DNA of 64,000 nt from a virus. The stretch lies in IMG/VR virus record IMGVR_UViG_3300048919_000048, positions 62,001 to 126,000 of that record. One strand, written 5' to 3'. The notes below the pieces were generated by a model. The model did not search any database and had not been told where the DNA came from. It saw only the letters and a program-made list of their open reading frames with translations. Shown one piece after another: positions 1-7,253 of the stretch (positions are counted from its first letter, which is position 1; every line of letters starts with the position of its first letter). A program made the position numbers and the translations under genes.

Positions 1-126
1 GCTCCCGGTTGGCGATACCTTATTCGTGTGACCGAGACTGATTATCTTGAGCCACAAAAGGATCTGCGTTTAGTGCTGCGTAACCAGCAGCAGGTTTATC
101 TTCCCACGGAGAAATTCGGATGGTAA
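1..126 (+). CDS. Partial hypothetical protein (C-terminal 41 residues)
   Basis: An open frame enters from the left edge and ends at TAA 124-126. The visible part contains PGWRYLIRVTETDY, which resembles GWRYVVAETEYPF in the next gene, so the two are probably tandem paralogues. The next gene starts inside the last codons (ATG at 120), typical of translational coupling. The function is not recognised and the start lies outside the window. Confidence 0.7.
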   Translation, partial: APGWRYLIRVTETDYLEPQKDLRLVLRNQQQVYLPTEKFGW

Positions 127-398
127 AGTACGATATTCAAATGTTTGACTGGGTGAAGGTTATTGATGTAGCTCCGGACGGCTACCTGCGGGATGTTTTG
201 AAAACAGGCATCCCTTCAGACACCCCGCTTCAAGTGATCGAGATTTATCGTCATGAGCGTTGGGGTTGGCGGTACGTGGTGGCTGAAACTGAATACCCGT
301 TCGGTGATTATGAGGTATCAGGTGACGATATCTACGAGGTGAATCATCCACCAGAAGTCTTCTATGAGCAAAGGAATCCTTATGGCGAAGAAGGTTGA
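120..398 (+). CDS. Hypothetical protein, paralogue of the upstream partial gene
   Basis: This 92-residue protein is soluble and acidic with no membrane segment. A Trp/Tyr-rich stretch around residues 43-50 (RWGWRYVV) matches the partial gene before it. It overlaps its upstream neighbour by 7 bases and the next gene starts within its last 17 bases, so it belongs to a tightly packed early operon. No family was recognised; the shared motif suggests a small beta-rich domain duplicated in tandem. Confidence 0.7.
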   Translation: MVKYDIQMFDWVKVIDVAPDGYLRDVLKTGIPSDTPLQVIEIYRHERWGWRYVVAETEYPFGDYEVSGDDIYEVNHPPEVFYEQRNPYGEEG

Positions 399-603
399 CA
401 AGAACCAGAAGGAAGAGTACCATTATGAGCGTCACCACTTCTACTTGGACAAACATGCCGGGAAACAAGTGTGTGCATGGTGCGGGCTGGTAGCCCTACG
501 CAATAAGGCTTCAGAGTGGTGTGTTGAGAAAGGGTGTGACTACAGGCTGCACCCCTCTTATCATAGCACAATGAAAAAGTTGACTAAACAATTTGATTTC
601 TAA
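382..603 (+). CDS. Small putative zinc-binding protein
   Basis: A 73-residue basic protein. The ATG at 382 is chosen over the one at 364 because AAAGGA lies 7 bases before it. It holds CAWC near residues 32-35 and C-x4-C near 48-53, a possible four-cysteine zinc site, among many Lys and His residues. It may bind nucleic acid or protein, but no named family was recognised. It sits between overlapping early genes. Confidence 0.65.
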   Translation: MAKKVDKNQKEEYHYERHHFYLDKHAGKQVCAWCGLVALRNKASEWCVEKGCDYRLHPSYHSTMKKLTKQFDF

Positions 604-616
604 GGAGAATTACATT

Positions 617-964
617 ATGATGACTTTCTGGCAATACCTGTGCGACAATCCGGCAATCCTGATTTCTTGCGTTATCTTCGGGGCGGTTTTTGGGATCATC
701 ACCTCTTTCTTCGAAGGTTATAATTTCAAAGAACGCATGGGACACATCGGGGTCTCGATCCTTATTTGGGTGGTCATCATGTTCCCAATGGTATCTTGGG
801 CAGACTATCATGACTATAAGAAACATTACCAGACGTGTGAGAAACCTGTTGCTAAACGTGCCGGGTACATCTTCTCAGAGAACCGTTGCTGGAAACCTAC
901 CAACACGTATGTGAAGGTAAATGAAACAACCAAAACCAAACAGGAGCTTCTGGATGTCAAATAA
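617..964 (+). CDS. Two-segment membrane protein
   Basis: A 115-residue protein started at ATG 617, with AAGGAG 10 bases upstream; an earlier in-frame ATG at 593 lies inside the previous gene and has no such site. Hydrophobic segments at about residues 12-33 and 45-62 predict an inner-membrane hairpin, followed by a polar Cys-containing C-terminal tail of about 50 residues. The function is unknown; small membrane proteins of this kind in phage early regions often act on the host envelope or on superinfection, but nothing here proves that. Confidence 0.65.
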   Translation: MMTFWQYLCDNPAILISCVIFGAVFGIITSFFEGYNFKERMGHIGVSILIWVVIMFPMVSWADYHDYKKHYQTCEKPVAKRAGYIFSENRCWKPTNTYVKVNETTKTKQELLDVK

Positions 965-1355
965 GGCGGAACTCGTCGAGAAGAACCGGGAGGAGGTTAA
1001 CGTCTTCCTCTCCAATGTCTTCGGGTACAGCTTCCAGGCGGTTATTCGTAACCGCTTCCCGCTGGCGCAGTTGGACTTCAAACCTGTTGAAAAACTACCA
1101 TACGTCGGCGAAGGTAAAGCGTGGGTATGTGACTGTGGTTGTGGTGAACAAAACCCAATCCTGATCCCTTATGCCACAATGATGGTTGTCGGGGCTGACG
1201 GCCTGAAGGCGGCAGACATCGAAGGTATCTGGGTGTCACCATGCACCGTGAAAGGCTCAGAGCCAGAAGATGGTATGCGCCACTTCGGTATGGACCTCTG
1301 GGACTACGAAACTGACGACCTTGCAGATCCTAAGGTTCGTTTGGAGGGAAACTGA
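954..1355 (+). CDS. Hypothetical protein with CDCGCG motif
   Basis: A 133-residue protein, started at ATG 954 (CAGGAG 7 bases upstream) rather than at 921. It overlaps the membrane-protein gene by 11 bases. The Cys cluster CDCGCG near residues 59-64 could be part of a metal site. The rest is a mixed soluble sequence with an acidic C-terminus. The stop overlaps the next ATG (ATGA), so translation is probably coupled. No family recognised. Confidence 0.65.
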   Translation: MSNKAELVEKNREEVNVFLSNVFGYSFQAVIRNRFPLAQLDFKPVEKLPYVGEGKAWVCDCGCGEQNPILIPYATMMVVGADGLKAADIEGIWVSPCTVKGSEPEDGMRHFGMDLWDYETDDLADPKVRLEGN

Positions 1356-1591
1356 TGAAGCTGGTACTTGACCCAAGTATTCGCCCGGAGTTTGAGACTT
1401 ACCATGCCAAAATTGATGGTGGGGATCTTGGTGGGGAAACCGAAGTGTGGGTGTGCAAATCCTCCGCTTCTTTCGGGCTGAATCAAGGCGGAGAGGATGA
1501 TGGTTGCGACATCATTCTTCTCGACAAAGAGGGCCTCCTCAAACTGCAATCGTTGGTAAATCAAGCTGTTGAACTGTTGGAGAAGGACTGA
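1355..1591 (+). CDS. Hypothetical protein
   Basis: A 78-residue acidic soluble protein. Its start shares ATGA with the preceding stop, and its own stop does the same with the next gene. A predicted helix occupies about residues 58-77 (LLKLQSLVNQAVELL). No domain was recognised; the tight coupling supports it being a real gene. Confidence 0.65.
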   Translation: MKLVLDPSIRPEFETYHAKIDGGDLGGETEVWVCKSSASFGLNQGGEDDGCDIILLDKEGLLKLQSLVNQAVELLEKD

Positions 1592-1836
1592 TGAAAAGGG
1601 CTTTTGGTATTCTGTTTGAACTTCTCGGGGTCGTTGCCCGTATGTGGTGGTTGGATCTGTCTTTCCACAAAGGCAAGCACAAGGATCGTGTTGAAGTCCT
1701 CCGGGCGCGTGGTAAAGATCTCGTTGAAGAGTTCCACACTCTGTCAGAAAAGCTCGACGAAGAGCACAAAGAGAGTGTTGATCGTTACCGCAAGGTTAAG
1801 GCAGAGATCGATAAACTTAATAAGAAGGGTAGTTAA
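1591..1836 (+). CDS. Membrane-anchored coiled-coil protein
   Basis: An 81-residue protein with a hydrophobic N-terminus (about residues 5-22) followed by a long charged helix rich in Lys and Glu that has coiled-coil character. The design resembles the next gene, and the two may be a functional pair. It is coupled to its upstream neighbour by ATGA and ends immediately before the next ATG. Function unknown. Confidence 0.65.
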   Translation: MKRAFGILFELLGVVARMWWLDLSFHKGKHKDRVEVLRARGKDLVEEFHTLSEKLDEEHKESVDRYRKVKAEIDKLNKKGS

Positions 1837-2124
1837 ATGTTGAAGGTATTGTCGAAGTTTGCTAGAGTCATTCTTCTGCTGACGGCACTGATTGTCCTTA
1901 ACCCGCACAGGATTATCCTGATCCCGTTCAGCCTGCTCGCTGCCTTCGGTAGCTGGCTGGCATGGAAACTGGAGGACGGTTGCCAGTGGGTTGCTGACAA
2001 AGTGGCTGTCGCAAAAGAGAAGTTCTGGTTGTTTGGGAAGCCGATCAACAAGAAGCTCGATGAAGAGATGGCTGAGTTAAACCGTCTTGTGGCGGAGGTG
2101 GATAAGAAGTTTAAGGCCGACTAA
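1837..2124 (+). CDS. Membrane protein with C-terminal helix
   Basis: A 95-residue protein with two hydrophobic stretches at about residues 8-21 and 25-43, then a charged amphipathic helix to the end. It starts directly after the stop of the previous membrane/coiled-coil gene and overlaps the following gene by one base. It could be an inner-membrane effector; no family was recognised. Confidence 0.65.
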   Translation: MLKVLSKFARVILLLTALIVLNPHRIILIPFSLLAAFGSWLAWKLEDGCQWVADKVAVAKEKFWLFGKPINKKLDEEMAELNRLVAEVDKKFKAD

Positions 2125-2459
2125 TGGCGGTCCTTAACTTCTACCACCTGAGTAAAGTAATCCCGGAGAATGCTGTATACATAGGCCGCAGGATGCCCCA
2201 CTTCGGGCTACAGCAGTCTAAGTTTGCAAACCCCTTCAAGCTGTCGAAAGAAGAGCCAAGAGGGGCCACAATTGAGCGCTATCGTGTTTGGCTGTGGGAA
2301 CAGATTCGTTCCGGGAAAATTACCATTGAAGATCTTCTTGCTTTGGAAGGTAAAGATCTGGTATGCTTCTGTCATCCCCAACCATGTCACGGAGACGTTA
2401 TCGAAGCGGCTGTGAAATGGGCGAGGGGAGTTTACGATAAGAGGAGAGGAAATGTTTGA
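2124..2459 (+). CDS. DUF4326-family protein
   Basis: A 111-residue protein matching the DUF4326 pattern: YIGRRMPHFGLQQSKFANPF near residues 20-39, a central LWEQI helix, and the hallmark LVCFCHPQPCHGDVI near residues 82-96 with paired Cys and His. The family is widespread in phages and its function is not established. The Cys/His cluster suggests metal binding or catalysis. It overlaps the next gene by 8 bases within the early operon. Confidence 0.8.
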   Translation: MAVLNFYHLSKVIPENAVYIGRRMPHFGLQQSKFANPFKLSKEEPRGATIERYRVWLWEQIRSGKITIEDLLALEGKDLVCFCHPQPCHGDVIEAAVKWARGVYDKRRGNV

Positions 2460-2667
2460 AATTTTCTGTGAGTGGGACATCGGTCAAGAAGGCTTGCTGT
2501 TCACCTCTGAAAAAGCCGCCAACAACTGGATGCTGGAGAATGAAAACCTGGCAGACTGTTTTGAAGATGGTCTTACCGGACAGGTGGGTATTGATGACCT
2601 GACCGCCGCTGGCCTTCTGGGCACCAATTTACTGACCGTTCTCAACGAGGAAGGAGAGAAAGTATGA
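2452..2667 (+). CDS. Hypothetical acidic protein
   Basis: A 71-residue strongly acidic protein with no membrane segment, preceded by GAGGAGAGGAA and overlapping both neighbours by a few bases. Such small acidic phage proteins often inhibit a host protein by binding it, but this is only a general tendency. No motif recognised. Confidence 0.6.
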   Translation: MFEIFCEWDIGQEGLLFTSEKAANNWMLENENLADCFEDGLTGQVGIDDLTAAGLLGTNLLTVLNEEGEKV

Positions 2668-3410
2668 TCAAGAAGTTTGTAGCGTGGGTAAAGGCCCTGT
2701 TCGCCCCAGCGAAGATCGATGATGTAAAGGTTGATGAATACATCGCCAAGCAGTCCCGTCGTACCCACGACGAGTCTGACGTGGTTCTGAAGGCGACGGT
2801 GAAAGGTGATGAGGTTACCTTCACGAAACCTCAGACCGTTAACCAGGTTCGCTTCACCAAGCCAGAAACTCGTCCTCTGGATGATCAACTGAATGATAAT
2901 CAAGTTGTGGTCGCTGTGGATCTGGCAGAACAAACCAAGCGTGTGGTGACGGTAGAGGCCCGCAGTACCGTTCGTGAGATCCCGGTGCATAAGACCCCAC
3001 CTAAACCTCTGAACGAACAGCTTAAAGGTGTGGAACTGCCAGCGTATGCGAAGGGTAAGACCCTGCCGCCGAAGGCGAAGCGTGAGTACATCAAGCGTGC
3101 TGGCTCTCCGGCCCCGGCCCGTCGCCTGGATGACACCCCGCACAGCACAGGTGGTCATGTTGCCTCCCACGGCATTGATCCAGTGAACGCCGCGCTGTAC
3201 GGTTATGCAGCAGCAACGATCCTAAGCGACGACACCCCGGCGGCGCAGCCTGCCCCGGTGGAAGAGTGCCGCAGTTCCGCTGCGACCTCTACGTACAGTT
3301 CGAGCTACTCGTCCTATGACGACAGTTCAAGCTACAGCAGCAGTTCGAGTAGCAGTTCCTACGACTCCAGTTCGTATGACAGTGGCTCCAGCTACTCATC
3401 CTGTGACTAA
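2664..3410 (+). CDS. Protein with Ser/Tyr/Asp-rich disordered tail
   Basis: A 248-residue protein. Residues 1-15 are amphipathic, about 30-175 are charged and Pro-containing (repeated FTKP, KPLNEQL and RPLDDQL-like phrases), and about 200-248 are almost only Ser, Tyr and Asp, ending SSYSSCD. The tail is encoded by near-repetitive agc/agt/tac codons. It is the last gene before a GC-rich hairpin at 3419-3436. The tail is probably intrinsically disordered; no function is assigned. Confidence 0.65.
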   Translation: MIKKFVAWVKALFAPAKIDDVKVDEYIAKQSRRTHDESDVVLKATVKGDEVTFTKPQTVNQVRFTKPETRPLDDQLNDNQVVVAVDLAEQTKRVVTVEARSTVREIPVHKTPPKPLNEQLKGVELPAYAKGKTLPPKAKREYIKRAGSPAPARRLDDTPHSTGGHVASHGIDPVNAALYGYAAATILSDDTPAAQPAPVEECRSSAATSTYSSSYSSYDDSSSYSSSSSSSSYDSSSYDSGSSYSSCD

Positions 3411-3418
3411 GTAATATC

Positions 3419-3436
3419 CGGGGGCTTCGGCCCCCG
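3419..3436 (+). terminator. Hairpin with UUCG loop, probable terminator
   Basis: Seven G/C pairs (CGGGGGC / GCCCCCG) closed by TTCG lie 8 bases after the stop of the Ser-rich gene. There is no long T run after it, so it may be a weak terminator or an mRNA 3'-end stabiliser. Confidence 0.6.
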
Positions 3437-3473
3437 TTCAGTGGAATAACGTTTTACCTTGAGGAGTGATGAA

Positions 3474-3896
3474 ATGAGCAATACAAGAAAAGTTTACCCG
3501 GCAAAACCACCACGTGTTGATAAAAAGGCCCCTCGTTACGGGGACCCGGAGTTCCCAAAAGTGACACCAGAGGAGCTTGCAAAGGCCCGTGAGGTGTTCT
3601 GGGATATCTTCATGGTCAAGCATGACAGTGACTGCTTCAATGATTTCGCAATCGCCATCGGCGGGGACCGTAATCGAGCCAAACAACTCTATTACTTCAT
3701 CCTGTTCCAGAAGGGATTTATGCAGAACCAACAGGCCCGTGAGCGTAAGGTTCGCGGTAAGCTTGCTGTCCGGATCAAGAAGTACACCGAGTTTCTTGAA
3801 AACCCTGAGACGATCTATCAGATCTTGGCCCGTGCAGAGGACGAAGTTGACAAGGAAGAAGAACAGGGACGTCAGGTAGGAGAAACAAAATGTTGA
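3474..3896 (+). CDS. Hypothetical basic protein
   Basis: A 140-residue protein started at ATG 3474, with GAGGAG 7 bases upstream; an earlier in-frame start at 3459 has no site. The N-terminus is Lys/Pro-rich, and the middle is helical with basic patches (RERKVRGKLAVRIKK near residues 87-101). It could bind nucleic acid. It is the first gene after the hairpin, so it may have its own promoter. No family recognised. Confidence 0.65.
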   Translation: MSNTRKVYPAKPPRVDKKAPRYGDPEFPKVTPEELAKAREVFWDIFMVKHDSDCFNDFAIAIGGDRNRAKQLYYFILFQKGFMQNQQARERKVRGKLAVRIKKYTEFLENPETIYQILARAEDEVDKEEEQGRQVGETKC

Positions 3897-4042
3897 TAGC
3901 ACCGGAAACTTTTGTTATATTGTTCATATTGGTTGCCATGGCGGGTTCCCGGTTCTACTATTGGACGGTGGCATCATCTTTGGCGTATATCTTGGGGATC
4001 ATGATCTCCACAGAAATTTCTAAATTTGCGGGGTGGATGTGA
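3890..4042 (+). CDS. Small membrane protein (50 aa)
   Basis: This short frame starts at ATG 3890 after GTAGGAG and ends at TGA 4042. It encodes two hydrophobic stretches (about residues 6-19 and 26-39), including FVILFILVAMAG. It overlaps the gene before it by 7 bases and the lipoprotein gene after it by 4. Spacing, ribosome site and composition support a real membrane protein of unknown role. Confidence 0.6.
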   Translation: MLIAPETFVILFILVAMAGSRFYYWTVASSLAYILGIMISTEISKFAGWM

Positions 4043-4323
4043 AGAAATTAATTCTACTGGCAGCGTTGGCACTCGCAGGTTGTGATAAGCCGGATCGTTA
4101 TGACACATTACCGACTCTCTTGCCGGAACAGGTTGTTGAACTCCACAAGGCTTGTCAGACCCAGCCCGATTTCAAGTCGAGCCGGGTTATTGTGAGAGAC
4201 TCGTCGGCGCGAGCCGTAATCTGCCGATATCAGGACAAGCAGCCCGGCAGCGGCGGTGGTCCTGCCACTTACGAGGTTGATGCAAAGATTCTTCAGCTTA
4301 AAATTCAGGAGGGTTTGAAATGA
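4039..4323 (+). CDS. Small lipoprotein
   Basis: A 94-residue protein with a textbook lipoprotein signal: MKKLILLAALALAGC, with the lipobox LAGC placing Cys at residue 15. GTG 4039 is preferred over GTG 4033 because it gives this clean signal. The mature part has two further Cys residues and is polar. It would be lipidated and placed in the cell envelope. Superinfection exclusion is one possible role; the spanins lie elsewhere (39.9-40.6 kb). Confidence 0.7.
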   Translation: MKKLILLAALALAGCDKPDRYDTLPTLLPEQVVELHKACQTQPDFKSSRVIVRDSSARAVICRYQDKQPGSGGGPATYEVDAKILQLKIQEGLK

Positions 4324-4637
4324 TTGATTTTGTATGGACCGTCTTTATGGCAGGGGCTTGGCTGTCCGTCCTTATCTGGATGGTGCCAACAATCATCGCC
4401 TACAAACGTGATCACCGAAACAAAGTGGTGATCTTCGTAATGTCGGTGGTGATTTCAATGCTGCCGACATTGGTCTTCGTCGGCCTCGGCTGGGTGATGC
4501 TTCTGGCTTTCTCCCTGTACAAATCCCCGGAGGTCGTCGTTGTCCAAGGTCCTCGTGGGGAACCGGGTCCACCTGGTAAAGATGCTGATGAGATCCCTCT
4601 GTCGGCGGCAGGTGTTGTAAAACCTCGAAGGGAGTAA
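4320..4637 (+). CDS. Membrane protein with short collagen-like tail
   Basis: A 105-residue protein with hydrophobic segments at about residues 5-27 and 38-66, followed by a short collagen-like stretch (GPRGEPGPPGKDADE) near residues 77-91. It overlaps the lipoprotein gene by 4 bases and ends just before the lectin-like gene. The Gly-X-Y stretch echoes the collagen-like virion genes, which is odd for a membrane protein. Function unknown. Confidence 0.65.
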   Translation: MIDFVWTVFMAGAWLSVLIWMVPTIIAYKRDHRNKVVIFVMSVVISMLPTLVFVGLGWVMLLAFSLYKSPEVVVVQGPRGEPGPPGKDADEIPLSAAGVVKPRRE

Positions 4638-4638
4638 C

Positions 4639-5280
4639 ATGAACGAGATCCTTATTATTGGGGGCCAGAAGAAACGGAATGTAATTTTGGAAGTGGATGC
4701 AACCAGGCAGTCCTTGGGTGCTACGACCCTGACAGACTGGACCGGGAACAATGTGTTCTCTCTGGTCGGCACAGGGGCCAAAATTGCAGACGTAACTGGA
4801 ATCGGTCGGGTAATGGACTTCACTGTTGGGTCGTCCTTCTTCCAGACAGGACTCCCCGTTGATCTTTCAACGGAACCAATGATTATCGACATCATCTTCC
4901 AAAGCATTAACTCCTCAGCTACCCAGATGGTCTGGTGTACCGGGGATTATTCAAGCCGTATTGTTGCTGGGCTTGGTCATTATGCAATGGTGGGTGTCGG
5001 CAGTCACCAGCTTTTCCCAACGGATGCAGCGGGTAACTTTGTCCGCTGTTCAATAAACGGTACGGTCAGTCAGGTATTTGACCTGACGATCCAAACTGAT
5101 CCGGTTGCTAAAACACTCCGGGTCAAGAATAACACGTCGGGTTTGATTCAGAACTTCAACGTTCCGTTCTGGTTTGGTGCCGGGGAAAGACTTTCAGTAG
5201 GCGGAAGCTACGTAAGCGGCGTGGGGTCTGGATTGCTGAGAGGCTACGTTAAGAAGCTGGTTGTTTCAAAAGTAAGTTGA
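4639..5280 (+). CDS. Lectin-like (LamG/ConA-type) protein
   Basis: A 213-residue protein that is beta-rich throughout and resembles a concanavalin A-like/LamG sandwich. It starts MNEILIIGG, almost the same as the minus-strand protein at 41027-41689 (MNEILMVGG), which is also lectin-like. The shared N-terminus suggests a common docking or assembly role. It ends the operon and is followed by a promoter with a palindromic core. A virion surface or receptor-related role is inferred. Confidence 0.6.
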   Translation: MNEILIIGGQKKRNVILEVDATRQSLGATTLTDWTGNNVFSLVGTGAKIADVTGIGRVMDFTVGSSFFQTGLPVDLSTEPMIIDIIFQSINSSATQMVWCTGDYSSRIVAGLGHYAMVGVGSHQLFPTDAAGNFVRCSINGTVSQVFDLTIQTDPVAKTLRVKNNTSGLIQNFNVPFWFGAGERLSVGGSYVSGVGSGLLRGYVKKLVVSKVS

Positions 5281-5310
5281 TTTAAAACCGGGGCCATGTA
5301 TAATGGCCCC
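5277..5310 (+). promoter_or_regulatory. Sigma70-like promoter with palindromic -10 region
   Basis: TTGATT at 5277-5282 and TATAAT at 5299-5304, spaced 16 bases. The -10 lies in an inverted repeat with 8-base arms (GGGGCCAT at 5290-5297, ATGGCCCC at 5303-5310) and a 5-base centre. The same 23 bases occur at 53751-53773 in another promoter. It reads into the gene at 5336. Confidence 0.7.
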
Positions 5311-5335
5311 ACATTAAACAGACGAGGAAGATAAG

Positions 5336-5710
5336 ATGAGCATTTTCGATAACACCTTTGTTGAGCCGGGCTGGGTTTGTGTTCAGGCACAGAAGAACAT
5401 TACTCGCTCCGAGGAATACAAATACGTTAACCTTAACCTAATCTACGAACTGGACCAGCGTCAGGTTGAAGTAGGGGCGTCATACGCCATCAACGTCGGC
5501 GGTCAGGTGTCTCGTGAGGTTCCGGTTAAGATGCTCATCAAGATGTACAGCCTGTCTGGTGATGTAACGGAAGAACCTGAAGTCCTCTTCAAACGTTCAC
5601 TGAGGGCATATCGCCCGGATCAGATGACGGAGGAGATGATCAAGGACATTAATGCTGCAAACTTGATGTTTGACAAAGCAGACAAAGAGGTGCAGCGAGT
5701 CTATCTGTAA
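5336..5710 (+). CDS. Hypothetical protein under palindromic promoter
   Basis: A 124-residue soluble protein preceded by GAGGAAG. It looks beta-rich in residues 1-80 and helical at the end (DINAANLMFDKADKEVQ). It directly follows the strong promoter at 5277-5310, which suggests early, regulated expression. No family was recognised. Confidence 0.65.
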   Translation: MSIFDNTFVEPGWVCVQAQKNITRSEEYKYVNLNLIYELDQRQVEVGASYAINVGGQVSREVPVKMLIKMYSLSGDVTEEPEVLFKRSLRAYRPDQMTEEMIKDINAANLMFDKADKEVQRVYL

Positions 5711-5719
5711 GGAGAGAGA

Positions 5720-5905
5720 ATGAACAAATTACTGGCAGGTTTAGGTCTGGGATATTTGGCAGTTGTGATCGCGGCGTTTGCAGCTTGGGTCACCCACGTT
5801 GTGGTGTGTATCAAGACGGCATCTTGGCTGTTCCTGATCGCAGGCGCTATCCTGGCCCCGATCGGTGTTATCCACGGTATTGGCGTGTGGTTCGGCATCT
5901 TCTAA
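5720..5905 (+). CDS. Small two-segment membrane protein
   Basis: A 61-residue very hydrophobic protein with segments at about residues 3-30 and 36-60, separated by a short polar turn. GGAGAGAG lies just upstream. It is co-transcribed with the gene at 5336. The hairpin topology resembles phage small membrane effectors or holin-like proteins, but it is not near the lysis genes. Confidence 0.6.
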   Translation: MNKLLAGLGLGYLAVVIAAFAAWVTHVVVCIKTASWLFLIAGAILAPIGVIHGIGVWFGIF

Positions 5906-5906
5906 G

Positions 5907-5934
5907 TTGCAAATCGCAGTAAATGTGGTAACCT
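5907..5934 (+). promoter_or_regulatory. Possible sigma70-like promoter
   Basis: TTGCAA (5907-5912), a 16-base spacer and TAACCT (5929-5934) lie ahead of the SSB-like gene at 5985. The match is moderate. A GGCC...GGGGCC pair follows in the leader at about 5943-5960. Confidence 0.4.
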
Positions 5935-5984
5935 GTTGTTCTGGCCTCGTTCTGGGGCCTTGTTTATCCTCGAAGGAGAAGTGA

Positions 5985-7253
5985 ATGTCTGAAGTCAAAG
6001 TAATTACTGCCGTCTATGATGCCATCAACGATGTTAACGTCCACATCGCAACTGGGTCCATTGAGCGTATCGCCATCAAACGTATCAATGCCGACGGCAG
6101 TCCTAAGGTGACCAACATCACCAAGGGTCCAAGCGCTGGTAAATCCATCGTGGCGACCCACCGCGCTTCCATTCTGCTGAAAAATGGTGAAGACCAAGAG
6201 TGGATCAGCTTCGGCACCCACGAAGTCAAAAACCTGAAGTACGAAAACCAGTACCAGATTAAGGTCGATGACAAATGGACCGATCTGAAAGAAGGTATGG
6301 TTATCCGTGTTCCGGTTCAGATCCGTAAGTGGACCGATGCAGAAGGTAAAGAACGTTCCGGTGCGGAAGGTAAAAAGGCGAAGATCAAAATCACCGATGC
6401 TTCTGGCGCTCGTGAACCTCGTCAGGCAAACAACGCAGGAAGCTCTCAGGCGTCCTCTACGGCGTCCAATAGCTCTGGTGGCAAAACCACTAAGGTTTAC
6501 GGAGAAATCCTCTCTCTGAGCGATACAGGTGCTGTGGTGAAGGATGAGAACGGTAATGAGGTCTCCGTTGTCCTGACCAAAGAGCAGATCGGTCAAGTTC
6601 AGGCAGGTGGTCGCTTGGCAGGCCAGCGTGGCGAAGACGGTTCCATCGTGTCCGGTTTCAAAGCATACGGCCCGAAAGGTTCGGCCCCGGCGGGTGGTAG
6701 CCGATCCGGCGGTAAGAAAGATAACTCCGGTATGGAAACAGGTCATGCACTTAACGGTGCCCTTAACCTGCGCCGTAGCGGCCTGACTATCCCTCCGGTT
6801 GTTGAGGTAGCCAAAGTTGTTCATGATGTTACCAAACATCTGAAACTGGATGCGGCGAACAATCCGGCAAACAAAGGTATGTCTGATTACGATCTGGGCG
6901 CGATGGTTGGTCACGCTGTTCTGAACGCAACCCGAGATATTCAGGTTGGTGAAAATGACAATCCGGAAGAGATCACTGGTAAACTGCTGGCATATGCCCG
7001 TGGCCTTATGAGTGAAGTTGTCCCGGGTGTGTCTGCCTACGTTAAAGGTGAACAGCCAAACAACTTGGAGCAGACTGCACAGTCTCAACCAGACCCTAAA
7101 CTGGAGCCAAAAACTGAACCCCAGCAGACGGCCCCAGCAGTAAACGACAACGGTCACCTCGATATGTCTCCTCCGGACATTGATTTCGATGATGACATTC
7201 CGTTTGCCCCGATTTGCCTGATGTATCCTAATCATGCAATCTATGCCTTGTAA
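5985..7253 (+). CDS. SSB-like protein with DFDDDIPF tail motif
   Basis: A 422-residue protein. The N-terminal 140 residues look like a beta-rich domain, possibly OB-like; about 140-165 are a Ser/Ala linker; about 170-225 form a small beta domain; about 255-350 are helical; about 355-395 are a Gln/Pro/Glu linker. Near residues 400-407 it carries DFDDDIPF, the tip by which bacterial SSB recruits repair proteins. Here 15 residues follow (APICLMYPNHAIYAL). A ssDNA-binding or annealing role is inferred from the tip and linkers; the fold is not proven. Confidence 0.6.
   Translation: MSEVKVITAVYDAINDVNVHIATGSIERIAIKRINADGSPKVTNITKGPSAGKSIVATHRASILLKNGEDQEWISFGTHEVKNLKYENQYQIKVDDKWTDLKEGMVIRVPVQIRKWTDAEGKERSGAEGKKAKIKITDASGAREPRQANNAGSSQASSTASNSSGGKTTKVYGEILSLSDTGAVVKDENGNEVSVVLTKEQIGQVQAGGRLAGQRGEDGSIVSGFKAYGPKGSAPAGGSRSGGKKDNSGMETGHALNGALNLRRSGLTIPPVVEVAKVVHDVTKHLKLDAANNPANKGMSDYDLGAMVGHAVLNATRDIQVGENDNPEEITGKLLAYARGLMSEVVPGVSAYVKGEQPNNLEQTAQSQPDPKLEPKTEPQQTAPAVNDNGHLDMSPPDIDFDDDIPFAPICLMYPNHAIYAL

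Noticed and set aside
2484-3170. 228-residue minus-strand frame in the early region
   Set aside because: It lies opposite two coupled plus-strand genes with ribosome sites; no signal of its own.
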